Of a stretch of 64,000 nucleotides of DNA, positions 1 through 7,792 are shown piece after piece. The stretch is from an uncultured bacterium (lineage in GTDB: Bacteria > Planctomycetota > JAJSAM01 > JAJVHW01): contig CALKVK010000030.1 in assembly GCA_937996235.1 (NCBI GenBank), forward strand, positions 1-64,000. Reading direction: 5' to 3'. Position numbers and translations under genes: made by a program. Position 1 is the first letter of the stretch, and every line of letters starts with the position of its first letter. Under the pieces are notes generated by a model that saw only the letters and a program-made list of their open reading frames with translations, had not been told where the DNA came from and did not search any database.

Positions 1-291
1 GACAGACTCCTCCCCCTCAAGCGGGGATGTGTCCACGAAACCGGGGCAGGCTCAGACTTCGACTGCGGCGCGCAGAACCCGGACGGAAGCGTGAGTCCCG
101 ATGCAGACTGTGGCAAGCCGATGCCGCCCACGGGCGCCACGGCTTGGCCCGACAACGCGTGCAACTGCTGGACGCCGTCAGGAGGCGGGTACGCGCTGGT
201 GGACGACATGGACTGCGGACTACCCTCGGCCTCATCGGGCGTTCACTCCGACGCCAACGTGTTCCCACCCCCGCCACCTCCGGGCCCGTAA
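1..291 (+). CDS. C-terminal end of a Cys-rich, probably secreted protein (5' end outside window)
   Basis: Frame 1 is open from the first base to a TAA at 289-291, giving 96 residues without a start, so the gene begins before the window. The piece has six cysteines, including a CNC, and three Asp-Cys-Gly triplets (FDCG, ADCG, MDCG). It is rich in Gly, Pro, Asp and Ser and ends in a run of six prolines followed by GP. Regular Cys/Asp/Gly content of this kind is typical of extracellular disulfide-bonded or calcium-binding segments, but no named domain is recognised. An internal GTG at 91 would give only a 66-residue protein and is less likely, because the Cys pattern continues upstream of it. 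Confidence 0.5.
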   Translation, partial: DRLLPLKRGCVHETGAGSDFDCGAQNPDGSVSPDADCGKPMPPTGATAWPDNACNCWTPSGGGYALVDDMDCGLPSASSGVHSDANVFPPPPPPGP

Positions 292-766
292 TCGGTCGTG
301 GACTCGCTTGACTCCGATCAATGCCCACTCTTGGTGCGGCCCGGCTCCTCCCTGCCGTCCGTCCGCTTCGGACTCTGGCTCAGAGAGCCATGGACTCGAG
401 CCGCACCGCCCTGGGCCGCTTCGGGACTGCGAGCAAATCGGCGCCAACGCGCTGCGTCCGGTCGCTCGTCGCGTTCGAACCCGCGGTGCGCTTTGGCTCG
501 GCATCGCGGACGACCGCAGTTCCTCCAATTCGTGTCCTTCCTCGTCGGAGACAACGCCGGCTCCTCGTTGGACAGCCGCATGTTTGGACCGGTCCCGCGC
601 GAGCACGTCGTGGCGCGCGTTGAGATGACCTACCGGGGACAGGACTCGTAGCGGCGCATCGGCCCCGTCGAGTGAGCGAGTGCAAGGCGTGCACGCGCCG
701 CGCACACGCGGCGGCGGCACAGCCCCACGACCCCCCTCCAACGGTGCTGCCGGCCGGCCGCACGCA
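292..766. other. 475-bp stretch without an intact gene
   Basis: No frame on either strand has protein-like composition across this stretch. Translations are dominated by Arg, Ser and Pro, as expected for non-coding high-GC DNA. The one exception is the short signal-peptidase-like box at 511-651, listed separately. From 652 to 766 nothing is seen apart from GC-rich short repeats. The upstream gene ends at 291 and a minus-strand gene ends at 767. Confidence 0.6.
511..651 (+). pseudogene. Remnant of a type I signal peptidase (C-terminal box only)
   Basis: Frame 1 here reads FLVGDNAGSSLDSR, then MFGPVPREHVVARV, and stops at 649-651. This matches the C-terminal conserved box of type I signal peptidases (family S26, consensus GDNxxxSxDSRxxGxVPxxxIvG) with GDN, the Ser, DSR, Gly and VP all in place. 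Nothing upstream in the same frame resembles the catalytic Ser box (SGSMxPT), the Lys box or the rest of the protease fold. Frame 3 just upstream reads VPP at about 519-527, a tripeptide often found before this box, which suggests a frameshift near 520-530. It is best read as a decayed or truncated lepB-like gene. Chance similarity over about 20 positions is unlikely but not excluded. Confidence 0.55.
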
Positions 767-3121
767 TCACGGCCCCTTCGCGTCGCCCTTCTTCCCGGCC
801 TTCGCCGTGTAGCGCAGCGGGACGAGCGCCGCGTACGCCGCGTCGCTTGCGAGCACGATCACGCGCATCTGCGTGTTCGGCGCAGGCGGTGCGGGAACGG
901 TCGAGTCCACGAGACCGTCGTCGGCGAACGTCGCGGCGAGCGCCGTGCGGCGCAGGTCCCAGCTCAGCTTCGCCGCGCCGCTGCGTGTCACGCGGATGCG
1001 CACGCGGCCATCGTCGGCGTCGCGGCCGCGACCCTTCGCGTCGAGCACGTAGCGTGCGATGCGCCCGCCCGCGTAGACGACGACCTCGCGCCCTTCGAGC
1101 GACGTGTCCGCGGTGAGCGACAGCGCTGCACGCATGCGCAGGCGGTCACGGTGTGCTCGACGGAAGTCGAGATGCACACCGAGCTGCGCGACGTCGAGCG
1201 CCGCGAGCGCGTGCTGTCCCGGTCCGAGGGGACCGTCGTCCGCGTCGTCCCAGAGGCCGTCGCCGTAGGCGTCCTCGAGCTCGTTCGGGAAGCCGTCGCC
1301 GTCGGTGTCGTCTCCGGGCGGCGGCGCGATCCGCAGCTCGAGGTCGAGCGTTGCCGTGCCGAGGTCGCTCCGCGCCGTCAGCGTGAGCGACGTGACGCCG
1401 TGCGTCTGGGGCGTGCCGCGGATGATCCCGTCGTCCCAGACGAGACCGTCGGGCAGCGTCCCCGTCGTCAGCTCGATCGAGATCGGCGGCGTGCCGAACA
1501 CGCCGACCACGTACGCGAACGGAACACCCACGACTCCCCCCGCGGACGCGTCGCTCGTGAACCGCGGCGCCGTCGGAACGGGCGGCGCCGACCCGAACTC
1601 GTGCGCGCCGAGATCGACGCGCGCGCCGGCGACACGCACCAGTCCACCGAGATCGGTCTCTCCGTCGGCCGCGACGAACGCCGGGTCGCCCGCGTCCACG
1701 CAGGGTGAGTCCGCGCGGAGCCGCGCATCGAGCGCCGCCGGGTCTCCGCTGACCAGCCGCGGATCGGCGAAGAGTGATGCGGCGTCCTCGCCCGTCGCAC
1801 TGCGGTAGCGCTCGAAGCCGCGCAACTCGCGTGCGTTCCACACGACGACCGCGGCGTCGGCGCCGCACGGGGCGTACCAGCAGTTGCGGTCGAACACGTT
1901 GTCGTGCGTGTGCTGCGCGCCGAGGTAGCTCGTGAGGAGCAGGTTCTGCGCGGAACAGACGATCACGTTGTGCCGGATCACGTTGCCGTCGGCCTTCTGC
2001 ACCAGCAGCTCGCCGGTCCCCGACACGGTCGTGTCGTTCTCGACGAGCGTGTTGTGCTCGAAGCGGCAGTCGCGCGCGATGCCGCGCGTCGGGGAGAAGC
2101 CGCCGAACGCGAGCCCCGTGACGCCGTTCCGGACGAGCAGGTTCTCGCGCACGACGACGCCCGACGTCACGCGTCCGCCGTGCTCGCTCGCGACCTCGAT
2201 TCCGATGTCGCAGCGCGTGACGACGTTGCGCTCGATCACGAGGTCGCGCCCGCCGTCCACGTAGACCCCGCCGGCCGAGCGCTCGTCGCCATAGCCGGGG
2301 TTGCCGAACGACGTGATGTCGTGGACCAGGTTGTCGCTCACGACGCCGTTCCGCACCTGGTCGTCGGACGGGGCCGTGCCCTCGAAGCCGATCAGGTCGA
2401 TGCCGATGTTGTCGTTGTGGTGGACGTGGTTGCGCGTGACGGCGAAGTCCGTCACGTTCCCGTTCAGCACGAGCGCCTCGCTCGTCCCCAGCACGCAGTC
2501 GCGGACCTCGTTGCCGTCGATCGCGAGGTCGTGGACGGGGTTCGTGCCGTCGCGGCCGTACACGGCGATGCCGTGCGCGTCGCCTCCGCCGGCGCCGAGG
2601 TTCTCGATCGCGTGCACCAGGTTGTCGCGCAGCTCGACGTGATGCGACGCGCCCTCGACGAGCACGCCGACGACGAGCCGCGCCGCGCGCGTCGTCCGGT
2701 GGTTGCGCAGCACGAGCCCTTGCACACGAACGTACGAGCGGTCGCGGATCGCGAGCAGCGCGCCGCCGTCCTGCGGCTCCGGCAGCTCCGCGCCGTCGAG
2801 GATCGCGGTGCCGGGCGTCACCGCGCGGAACGTCGTGTAGCCCGCAGCCGGCGACCCCGAGACGCGCACGTCCACGCGCTCGCGGTAGACGCCCGGATGC
2901 ACCCAGACCGTGCTGCCCGGAGGTGCCGACTCGGCAGCGTGCTGGATCGTCGCCCACGGTGCGGCGGCGCTGCCGGTCGCGCCGTCGTCCCCCGACGCGG
3001 CGTCGACGTGGAGGTCCTCGACCGCTTCCGCACACGGCGCCCCGCGCAGCACGGCGGGCACGCCGAGCGCACACGCGACGAACGCCCACGTCATCGGTCG
3101 CCGCGTGGGGAGAGAGCGCAT
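767..3121 (-). CDS. Secreted right-handed beta-helix protein with Ig-like and calcium-binding segments
   Basis: 784 residues. The N-terminus has a signal peptide (hydrophobic stretch around 10-30). After it comes the sequence style of pectate-lyase-like or DUF1565 helices (GDDGATGSAAAPWATIQHA, then VHPGVYRERV). Residues about 90-440 form a parallel beta-helix: many short Asn/Val/Gly repeats such as LVHAIENLG, GNEVRDC and ENLLVRNG. Residues about 510-600 look like a putative Ig (He_PIG) domain (GVPFAYVV, TLPDGLVWDD, GTPQTHG). About 604-630 is an Asp-rich TSP3/EF-hand-like loop (DTDGDGFPNELEDAYGD). The rest is a beta-rich C-terminal domain. Beta-helix proteins of this type bind or cleave extracellular polysaccharide; no catalytic residues could be assigned. 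The ATG start sits directly before the signal peptide. Confidence 0.85.
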   Translation of the reverse strand: MRSLPTRRPMTWAFVACALGVPAVLRGAPCAEAVEDLHVDAASGDDGATGSAAAPWATIQHAAESAPPGSTVWVHPGVYRERVDVRVSGSPAAGYTTFRAVTPGTAILDGAELPEPQDGGALLAIRDRSYVRVQGLVLRNHRTTRAARLVVGVLVEGASHHVELRDNLVHAIENLGAGGGDAHGIAVYGRDGTNPVHDLAIDGNEVRDCVLGTSEALVLNGNVTDFAVTRNHVHHNDNIGIDLIGFEGTAPSDDQVRNGVVSDNLVHDITSFGNPGYGDERSAGGVYVDGGRDLVIERNVVTRCDIGIEVASEHGGRVTSGVVVRENLLVRNGVTGLAFGGFSPTRGIARDCRFEHNTLVENDTTVSGTGELLVQKADGNVIRHNVIVCSAQNLLLTSYLGAQHTHDNVFDRNCWYAPCGADAAVVVWNARELRGFERYRSATGEDAASLFADPRLVSGDPAALDARLRADSPCVDAGDPAFVAADGETDLGGLVRVAGARVDLGAHEFGSAPPVPTAPRFTSDASAGGVVGVPFAYVVGVFGTPPISIELTTGTLPDGLVWDDGIIRGTPQTHGVTSLTLTARSDLGTATLDLELRIAPPPGDDTDGDGFPNELEDAYGDGLWDDADDGPLGPGQHALAALDVAQLGVHLDFRRAHRDRLRMRAALSLTADTSLEGREVVVYAGGRIARYVLDAKGRGRDADDGRVRIRVTRSGAAKLSWDLRRTALAATFADDGLVDSTVPAPPAPNTQMRVIVLASDAAYAALVPLRYTAKAGKKGDAKGP

Positions 3122-3181
3122 GCGCCGAGGATCGCACGAGGCACGCAGCGCCTCAATGCGCGCCGGATGGGCCCATCCTCC

Positions 3182-4015
3182 CTACCCCAGTCGTCGGTCG
3201 AAGAAGTGCTGTGTCGTCACGAGGCCGCAGCCGAGGCGGTCGAAGATGCGACGCATCGAGGTGTTCAGGGCGTTGCACGAGTCGGCGTAGCGGGTGGCGC
3301 CGCGCGCGAGCATCGTCTCGACGCCGCGGCGGGTGAGGACGGCGCCGAGGCCGCGGCCGCGGAACGCGGGAAGCACGCCGACGTAGAAGAGCGTGCCGCC
3401 GTCGCGGCGTGCGTCGAGGAACGCGGGGATCACGACGCCCGCGGCGACGCCGTCGATGCGCAGGACCACCCAGTCCTCGGGGTGGAAACCTCCGTCGCCA
3501 CGGGCGCGCGCCTCGAAAGCTGCGAGCTCCTCGACCGCGTCGGTTTCGCGATCGCTGCGCGAGAGCGAGGTCGCGAGCACACGCTGGAACACGTCGGCCA
3601 GCTCGGGGTCGTGCGCGACGAACGTGGCGCCGGGCGGCGGCTCCGGCAGCGCGTCGATCCGCAGATCCGCGACCGCGGCGCGGACGAGCAGCTTGTCGGC
3701 GTCGAACGCGAAGCCCCACGTGGGCGCAGCGGCGACGAGCGCGGCGGCGTGCGGCAGGCGGTCCTCGAGCACCAGGCCGAGACGTGCGCAGCCGCCTTCG
3801 CGTGCGCGCCGCACGCCCGCTTCGACGAGCCGCGCGGCCGCCGCGAGCGGGTCGATCCCTTCCTCGCAGCGCGGGTGCACGAGCACGACGTCGTGCGGCG
3901 GCGTGCCGAGGAACTCCATCCACGCGCGACGCCGGCCGTCGCGCTCGAGCACGAACAGGCACTTCGTCTCGTCGAAGCGGAGCGTCTCGTCGGCGTGTCC
4001 GTCCATCGACGCCAT
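3182..4015 (-). CDS. GNAT-family N-acetyltransferase
   Basis: 277 residues from the ATG at 4015; a second ATG three codons later (4006) is also possible. The C-terminal half is a GNAT domain. The acetyl-CoA-binding motif A reads VLPAFRGRGLGAVL, preceded by a strand with GTLFYVG and followed by RYADSCNALNTSMRRIFDRLG, the usual alpha4/beta7 part. The N-terminal half, about 130 residues, resembles a degenerate second GNAT-like lobe and has no clear motif A. The substrate cannot be told. The reading frame stays open far upstream on this strand, but only as an antisense shadow of the next gene, so the start was placed where protein-like sequence begins. Confidence 0.75.
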   Translation of the reverse strand: MASMDGHADETLRFDETKCLFVLERDGRRRAWMEFLGTPPHDVVLVHPRCEEGIDPLAAAARLVEAGVRRAREGGCARLGLVLEDRLPHAAALVAAAPTWGFAFDADKLLVRAAVADLRIDALPEPPPGATFVAHDPELADVFQRVLATSLSRSDRETDAVEELAAFEARARGDGGFHPEDWVVLRIDGVAAGVVIPAFLDARRDGGTLFYVGVLPAFRGRGLGAVLTRRGVETMLARGATRYADSCNALNTSMRRIFDRLGCGLVTTQHFFDRRLG

Positions 4016-4228
4016 CGTCGCACGCGGAACGGCCCACACGGACCTCACGGACGGCGCGACGGACGACGTCGTCGTGCGCTTCGGTCGCTGACGCGGCGCG
4101 ACGGCGGGCGCGCCCACTCGGGCCGAGGCGCTTGCCGTCGCGGCAATCCCGGATACCGTCGGGCCTCGGGTTGGATGGGGAGCGGATCCGGGCGCGCGCA
4201 GCGCAGGGTCGATTCCGTGGAGGTAGGG

Positions 4229-5968
4229 ATGTCGACTCGCGCCAATCGAAGGGCGGGGATCGCGGGCGCACTGGTGCTGCGAGCACTGGCACTGGGCGCG
4301 CTGGTCGCGGGAGCGTCTGCGGGGTTCAACATCGGCGCGGAGCCCGACGTCTTCGCGACTGCCGCGACCGACGGGGGCTTCGTGGAGCTGTCCGCCCCCG
4401 CCCTCGTGCTGCTGCGCAGCACGCGGCCGTTCTTCGTGCCGGTGGACCCCGTCACGCGCGAGCGGGTAGGCCCGGCGATTCGCGCTCGCGTCGGCCGCGG
4501 TCCGACCGGTCACGAGGTGATCCGCGTCGGACGCGCGGCACCCGGCGTGTACGCCGTGGTCCTGCGACGCGCAGACGGCTCCGAGTGCGTCCTCCGAGGT
4601 GACGTCGTGATCCGCGGCCCGTCGGTCGGCCACGTACCGGCCGGCGCGTACGCAGTCGGCGACAGGGTGCTCGTGCCCGGGGTGTTCCCGTCGCGTCGCG
4701 GCCTGCGCGTGGACGTAGGCGGCGTGCGCGCGCGGAGCGTGCGGGCGAAGGAGAGCCGGATCTCGTTCCGCGTTCCTCGCGGACTGCCTCCCGGCGAGCA
4801 CGACGTGGTCGTGCGGTCGCGTAGCGGCGCATCCGAAGCGGCGTCGCTGCTGGCCATCGAGGGGCAGCCCGGTCGACCGACGGACTCGTTCGGCATCGAC
4901 GGCGACTTCGCCGGCACGTGGATACCCGATGGAGTGAGCCGGTCCTCCGTGGACGTCCGCGAACTGCCGGACGGGCTCGTGCGCATCTACTCTGGCGGTC
5001 TCGTCCAGGGCTCGCTCGACGGCGTCGGCGTGGCGCTCCCCGAGATCGAGATGCGGCTCCCGGCGGCCGCGATCCAGGGCGACCCGGCGGCCTCGTCCGT
5101 CGCCGTCACCTTGTTCGTCGTGCGCCAGCGGCGGCGCATTGCGGGCCAGACGAGTGTCCCGATCGAGTTCTGGAAGGGCGAGGGCACCGTCACGGCCCGC
5201 CTCGTTGCGAGCGAGGAGGTCGAAGGACGGACGCGCTTCAGTCTCGCGTTCTCCGGCGTCCTCGATGCGGTCGACAGCGAAGGTGCACCGCGCGCGGCGG
5301 CTCCGATCGTCATCCGCGACGGCATCGTCACCGCGTCGCACTCCGACCTGCCTCGCCCCACGGCGTCCGCGAAGCTCCGTCTGACGTTCGGGGAGAACCA
5401 GCCCGAGGTGGACGCGGCCCTGACGAACGGCGCCGTGGGCACGGTGATCCCCGGGGCTGCGACACCGCCGTCGCCGCCGCTGCGCGAGTCCGCCGTCTAT
5501 ACGCGGTTCCTCGGCCTGGGAGTGCGCGACCCGCGGGCGTTCGTCTCCGCCGTCCACGCGAACGACATCTCCGCGTCGGCAGGCGATGCGTGTGTCGTCG
5601 AGGCGCAGTTCACGCGGGAGGTCGAGCCGGAGGATCTGCTGCGCGGCCCGCGACCGGACCTGACGGCGCTCGGACTCGATCTCGAGACGACGAACCCGGC
5701 GGTCACGTCGCCGTGGTACCTGCTGGCGGCGCGCGACGACTCGGGGCTCCCCGGCGGCGCGTTCCCGGAACTCGGGGCGTACGACCCGGCGATCGACGGC
5801 GAGATCGTGGACGTCCCGCTGCCCTCGTCGGAGATCGAGGCGGCCGGCTACACGTTCGTGCGGTTCCGCGTCCGCTTCCGTCTGGACGCGGCGCACCAGG
5901 CCGGCGACGAGGTGCCGTCCGTGGCCGAGGTGGGGTTCGACTTCCAGTTCGACGGCGAGTCGAACTGA
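4229..5968 (+). CDS. Secreted protein with an IPT/TIG-like domain, function unknown
   Basis: 579 residues. The ATG at 4229 is preceded by a good ribosome-binding site (GGAGGT at 4219-4224) and opens directly into a signal peptide (LVLRALALGALVAGASAG). The open frame extends much further upstream, but only as antisense of the neighbouring minus-strand genes. Residues about 25-120 are a beta-rich segment. About 125-210 looks like an IPT/TIG-type Ig fold (GDRVLVPGVFP, RISFRVPRGLPPGEHDVVV). The remainder is a beta-rich module of unknown family with no metal or catalytic motif. It ends in Asn after a Phe/Asp-rich strand. Probably extracytoplasmic; exact role unknown. Confidence 0.75.
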   Translation: MSTRANRRAGIAGALVLRALALGALVAGASAGFNIGAEPDVFATAATDGGFVELSAPALVLLRSTRPFFVPVDPVTRERVGPAIRARVGRGPTGHEVIRVGRAAPGVYAVVLRRADGSECVLRGDVVIRGPSVGHVPAGAYAVGDRVLVPGVFPSRRGLRVDVGGVRARSVRAKESRISFRVPRGLPPGEHDVVVRSRSGASEAASLLAIEGQPGRPTDSFGIDGDFAGTWIPDGVSRSSVDVRELPDGLVRIYSGGLVQGSLDGVGVALPEIEMRLPAAAIQGDPAASSVAVTLFVVRQRRRIAGQTSVPIEFWKGEGTVTARLVASEEVEGRTRFSLAFSGVLDAVDSEGAPRAAAPIVIRDGIVTASHSDLPRPTASAKLRLTFGENQPEVDAALTNGAVGTVIPGAATPPSPPLRESAVYTRFLGLGVRDPRAFVSAVHANDISASAGDACVVEAQFTREVEPEDLLRGPRPDLTALGLDLETTNPAVTSPWYLLAARDDSGLPGGAFPELGAYDPAIDGEIVDVPLPSSEIEAAGYTFVRFRVRFRLDAAHQAGDEVPSVAEVGFDFQFDGESN

Positions 5969-6115
5969 GGGCGACACGCCGAGAGGACCGCGCTGCCGCG
6001 CCCGTTCGCGTGCGCGGCAGCGTTTCCGTCGCGGGCAGCCGGGTCTCGCGGCGCCGCGCCGTCCGGCTCGAACAGTCCGTGGGACACGTGCGTCGACGTG
6101 TGCGATGCTCCGTCG

Positions 6116-7765
6116 ATGACGCCTCGACGGGTCGGGTTGCTCGCGGTGGCGGCGCTGCTCGTCGGTGCCGCGGCGCTGCTCGCGACGCGCGGTTGCCGGA
6201 GTGCGGATCGTTCGAGACCGACGGACGCTCCGGTGGCGGAACACCCGATGGCGGATGCCGCCACGCCGCCACGCCGACGCGCGGCACCCGACGGCGAACT
6301 CACGACGACATCCCTCGCAGGCTTCGATGCCAACTGGTCCTCGCGCATCGGAGCGGCGGCGAGTGCTGGGGCGGTCGCGCTGGATGTCGTCGTGCGCGAC
6401 CCTGCGGGACGGCCGGTGCCGGGAGTCCTCGTGAGCGCACGTTCACGCCATGAGTCGGACTCCCAGGTCGAGCTCGATCGGGCGCTCGACGCCGCCTTGA
6501 ACTGGCGGCGGCCGCAACCAGCGGAGCGCGCGCCCGCCCCGACGACCGATGGCGCTGGACGCATCCGCGTTCTGGCCGACCCGGCGACGGGGCCGATCCT
6601 CCGGATCGAGTCGGATGCGTGGAGCGGCCAGACTGCTCTGCCGGCGACGCTCCCGAGAGTGCCGGACGAAGTGCTGATCGAGGCGGTGCCGGCATTCCGC
6701 CTGAGCGGACGCGTCGTCCACGAAGACGGGACGCCGGTCAGCGGTGCGACGGTCTTCCTCTCGGTGCCACTTCCCGGGCGCGCTCCCCGCGCGCCACGCA
6801 GTCTCCAGACGCTGAAGACGCGTCGCGACGGGCGATTCTCGTGTGCACTCCATCCCGTGCCGCCGACGCGCTGGATCGAGTGTTACCTGATGGGCGCGAC
6901 GATGGCGGGCAACGAGCACAGGCTCCTCGCACGGCAGGGCGCGATGGCGGATGTCGAACTCGTCGCGCCGCGCGGAACGACCGTACGCGGGCGCTGCGTG
7001 GACGAGTCCGGGAGTCCGCTCGAGGGCGTGCGCGTCCGTGGGTTCCGTCCCCGGACGGGGGAGCTCACGTACACCGGAGTCGCCGGCCGCTTCGAGATCC
7101 CGGTGCCGGCTGCAGGCGGCAGTCTCGTGTTCTTCCTCGACGGCCGCGTGCAGACCGCTCTCCGCGATCTCCGCGGTCCGCCCGAGGGCGTGGACGTCGG
7201 CGACGTGCTGATCCCGCGCGGCGGCTCGATCGCGGGACGCGTCGTCGACACCGCCGGGCAGGCGCTCGCGGGCATGCAGGTGCAGATCTTCGATCCGTGG
7301 ACGGAACACACCGCGTCGAGCGCGATGACTGCGCTCGACGGCAGCTTCCGCGCGACACCGATCGGAGCCGGCGAGCAGGTCGCCCTCGTGTCGGGTGCGC
7401 GCCCCGGCGAGCCCGACGGCGTGCGCTGTACGTTCCGCTTCGGCGGACTGCGCGCGGATACGACGGACGCGCTCGTCACGGTCCCGCCGGGCGCGTGGGC
7501 GCGCGTCGAGGTCCGCGATCCCCTCTCCGACGAGCCCGCCCCGTTCGCGATCGGCGTCGTCACGCTCACCCGCGACGACGGCACCGACGAGATCGTGCTC
7601 CATCACGTGTTCGAGACCGAGCCGCGCAGCGCGTTCGACATGCAGTTCCCCGGCCCGGGCGCCTACGTGCTCGAGTTCGAGCTGCCGGTCACCGGCGCCA
7701 CGGAGCGCCGCCGGATCGATGTCGGCGCCGCGCCGCTCGGCACGATCGCGCTGACTCCGCGCTGA
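6116..7765 (+). CDS. Membrane-anchored protein with repeated carboxypeptidase-regulatory-like domains
   Basis: 549 residues from the ATG at 6116; a GTG six codons upstream (6098) is an alternative. An N-terminal hydrophobic helix (VGLLAVAALLVGAAALLA) is followed by a Ser/Thr/Pro-rich linker. Then come at least four beta-sandwich units with the carboxypeptidase-regulatory signature: VVHEDGTPVSGATVFL, CVDESGSPLEGVRVRGF, VVDTAGQALAGMQVQIF, each followed by a TALDGSF-like turn. The Cys after the helix does not fit a lipobox (TRGC), so the helix is probably an uncleaved anchor. Such domains are structural or adhesive and have no enzymatic residues. It ends 27 bp from the convergent gene at 7793, which has the same architecture. 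Confidence 0.8.
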   Translation: MTPRRVGLLAVAALLVGAAALLATRGCRSADRSRPTDAPVAEHPMADAATPPRRRAAPDGELTTTSLAGFDANWSSRIGAAASAGAVALDVVVRDPAGRPVPGVLVSARSRHESDSQVELDRALDAALNWRRPQPAERAPAPTTDGAGRIRVLADPATGPILRIESDAWSGQTALPATLPRVPDEVLIEAVPAFRLSGRVVHEDGTPVSGATVFLSVPLPGRAPRAPRSLQTLKTRRDGRFSCALHPVPPTRWIECYLMGATMAGNEHRLLARQGAMADVELVAPRGTTVRGRCVDESGSPLEGVRVRGFRPRTGELTYTGVAGRFEIPVPAAGGSLVFFLDGRVQTALRDLRGPPEGVDVGDVLIPRGGSIAGRVVDTAGQALAGMQVQIFDPWTEHTASSAMTALDGSFRATPIGAGEQVALVSGARPGEPDGVRCTFRFGGLRADTTDALVTVPPGAWARVEVRDPLSDEPAPFAIGVVTLTRDDGTDEIVLHHVFETEPRSAFDMQFPGPGAYVLEFELPVTGATERRRIDVGAAPLGTIALTPR

Positions 7766-7792
7766 GCCGTCACCGTCGGCGGGCGCATCCAG

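Noticed and set aside
462..490. A GTTCGAAC-containing segment that looks like a tRNA T-loop
   Set aside because: No acceptor or anticodon stem can be formed around it and no CCA or D-arm is present.
3182..6244. A 1020-codon frame on the minus strand extending the acetyltransferase upstream
   Set aside because: Only the last 277 residues are protein-like. The upstream part is antisense to the secreted protein at 4229, which has a signal peptide and a ribosome-binding site.
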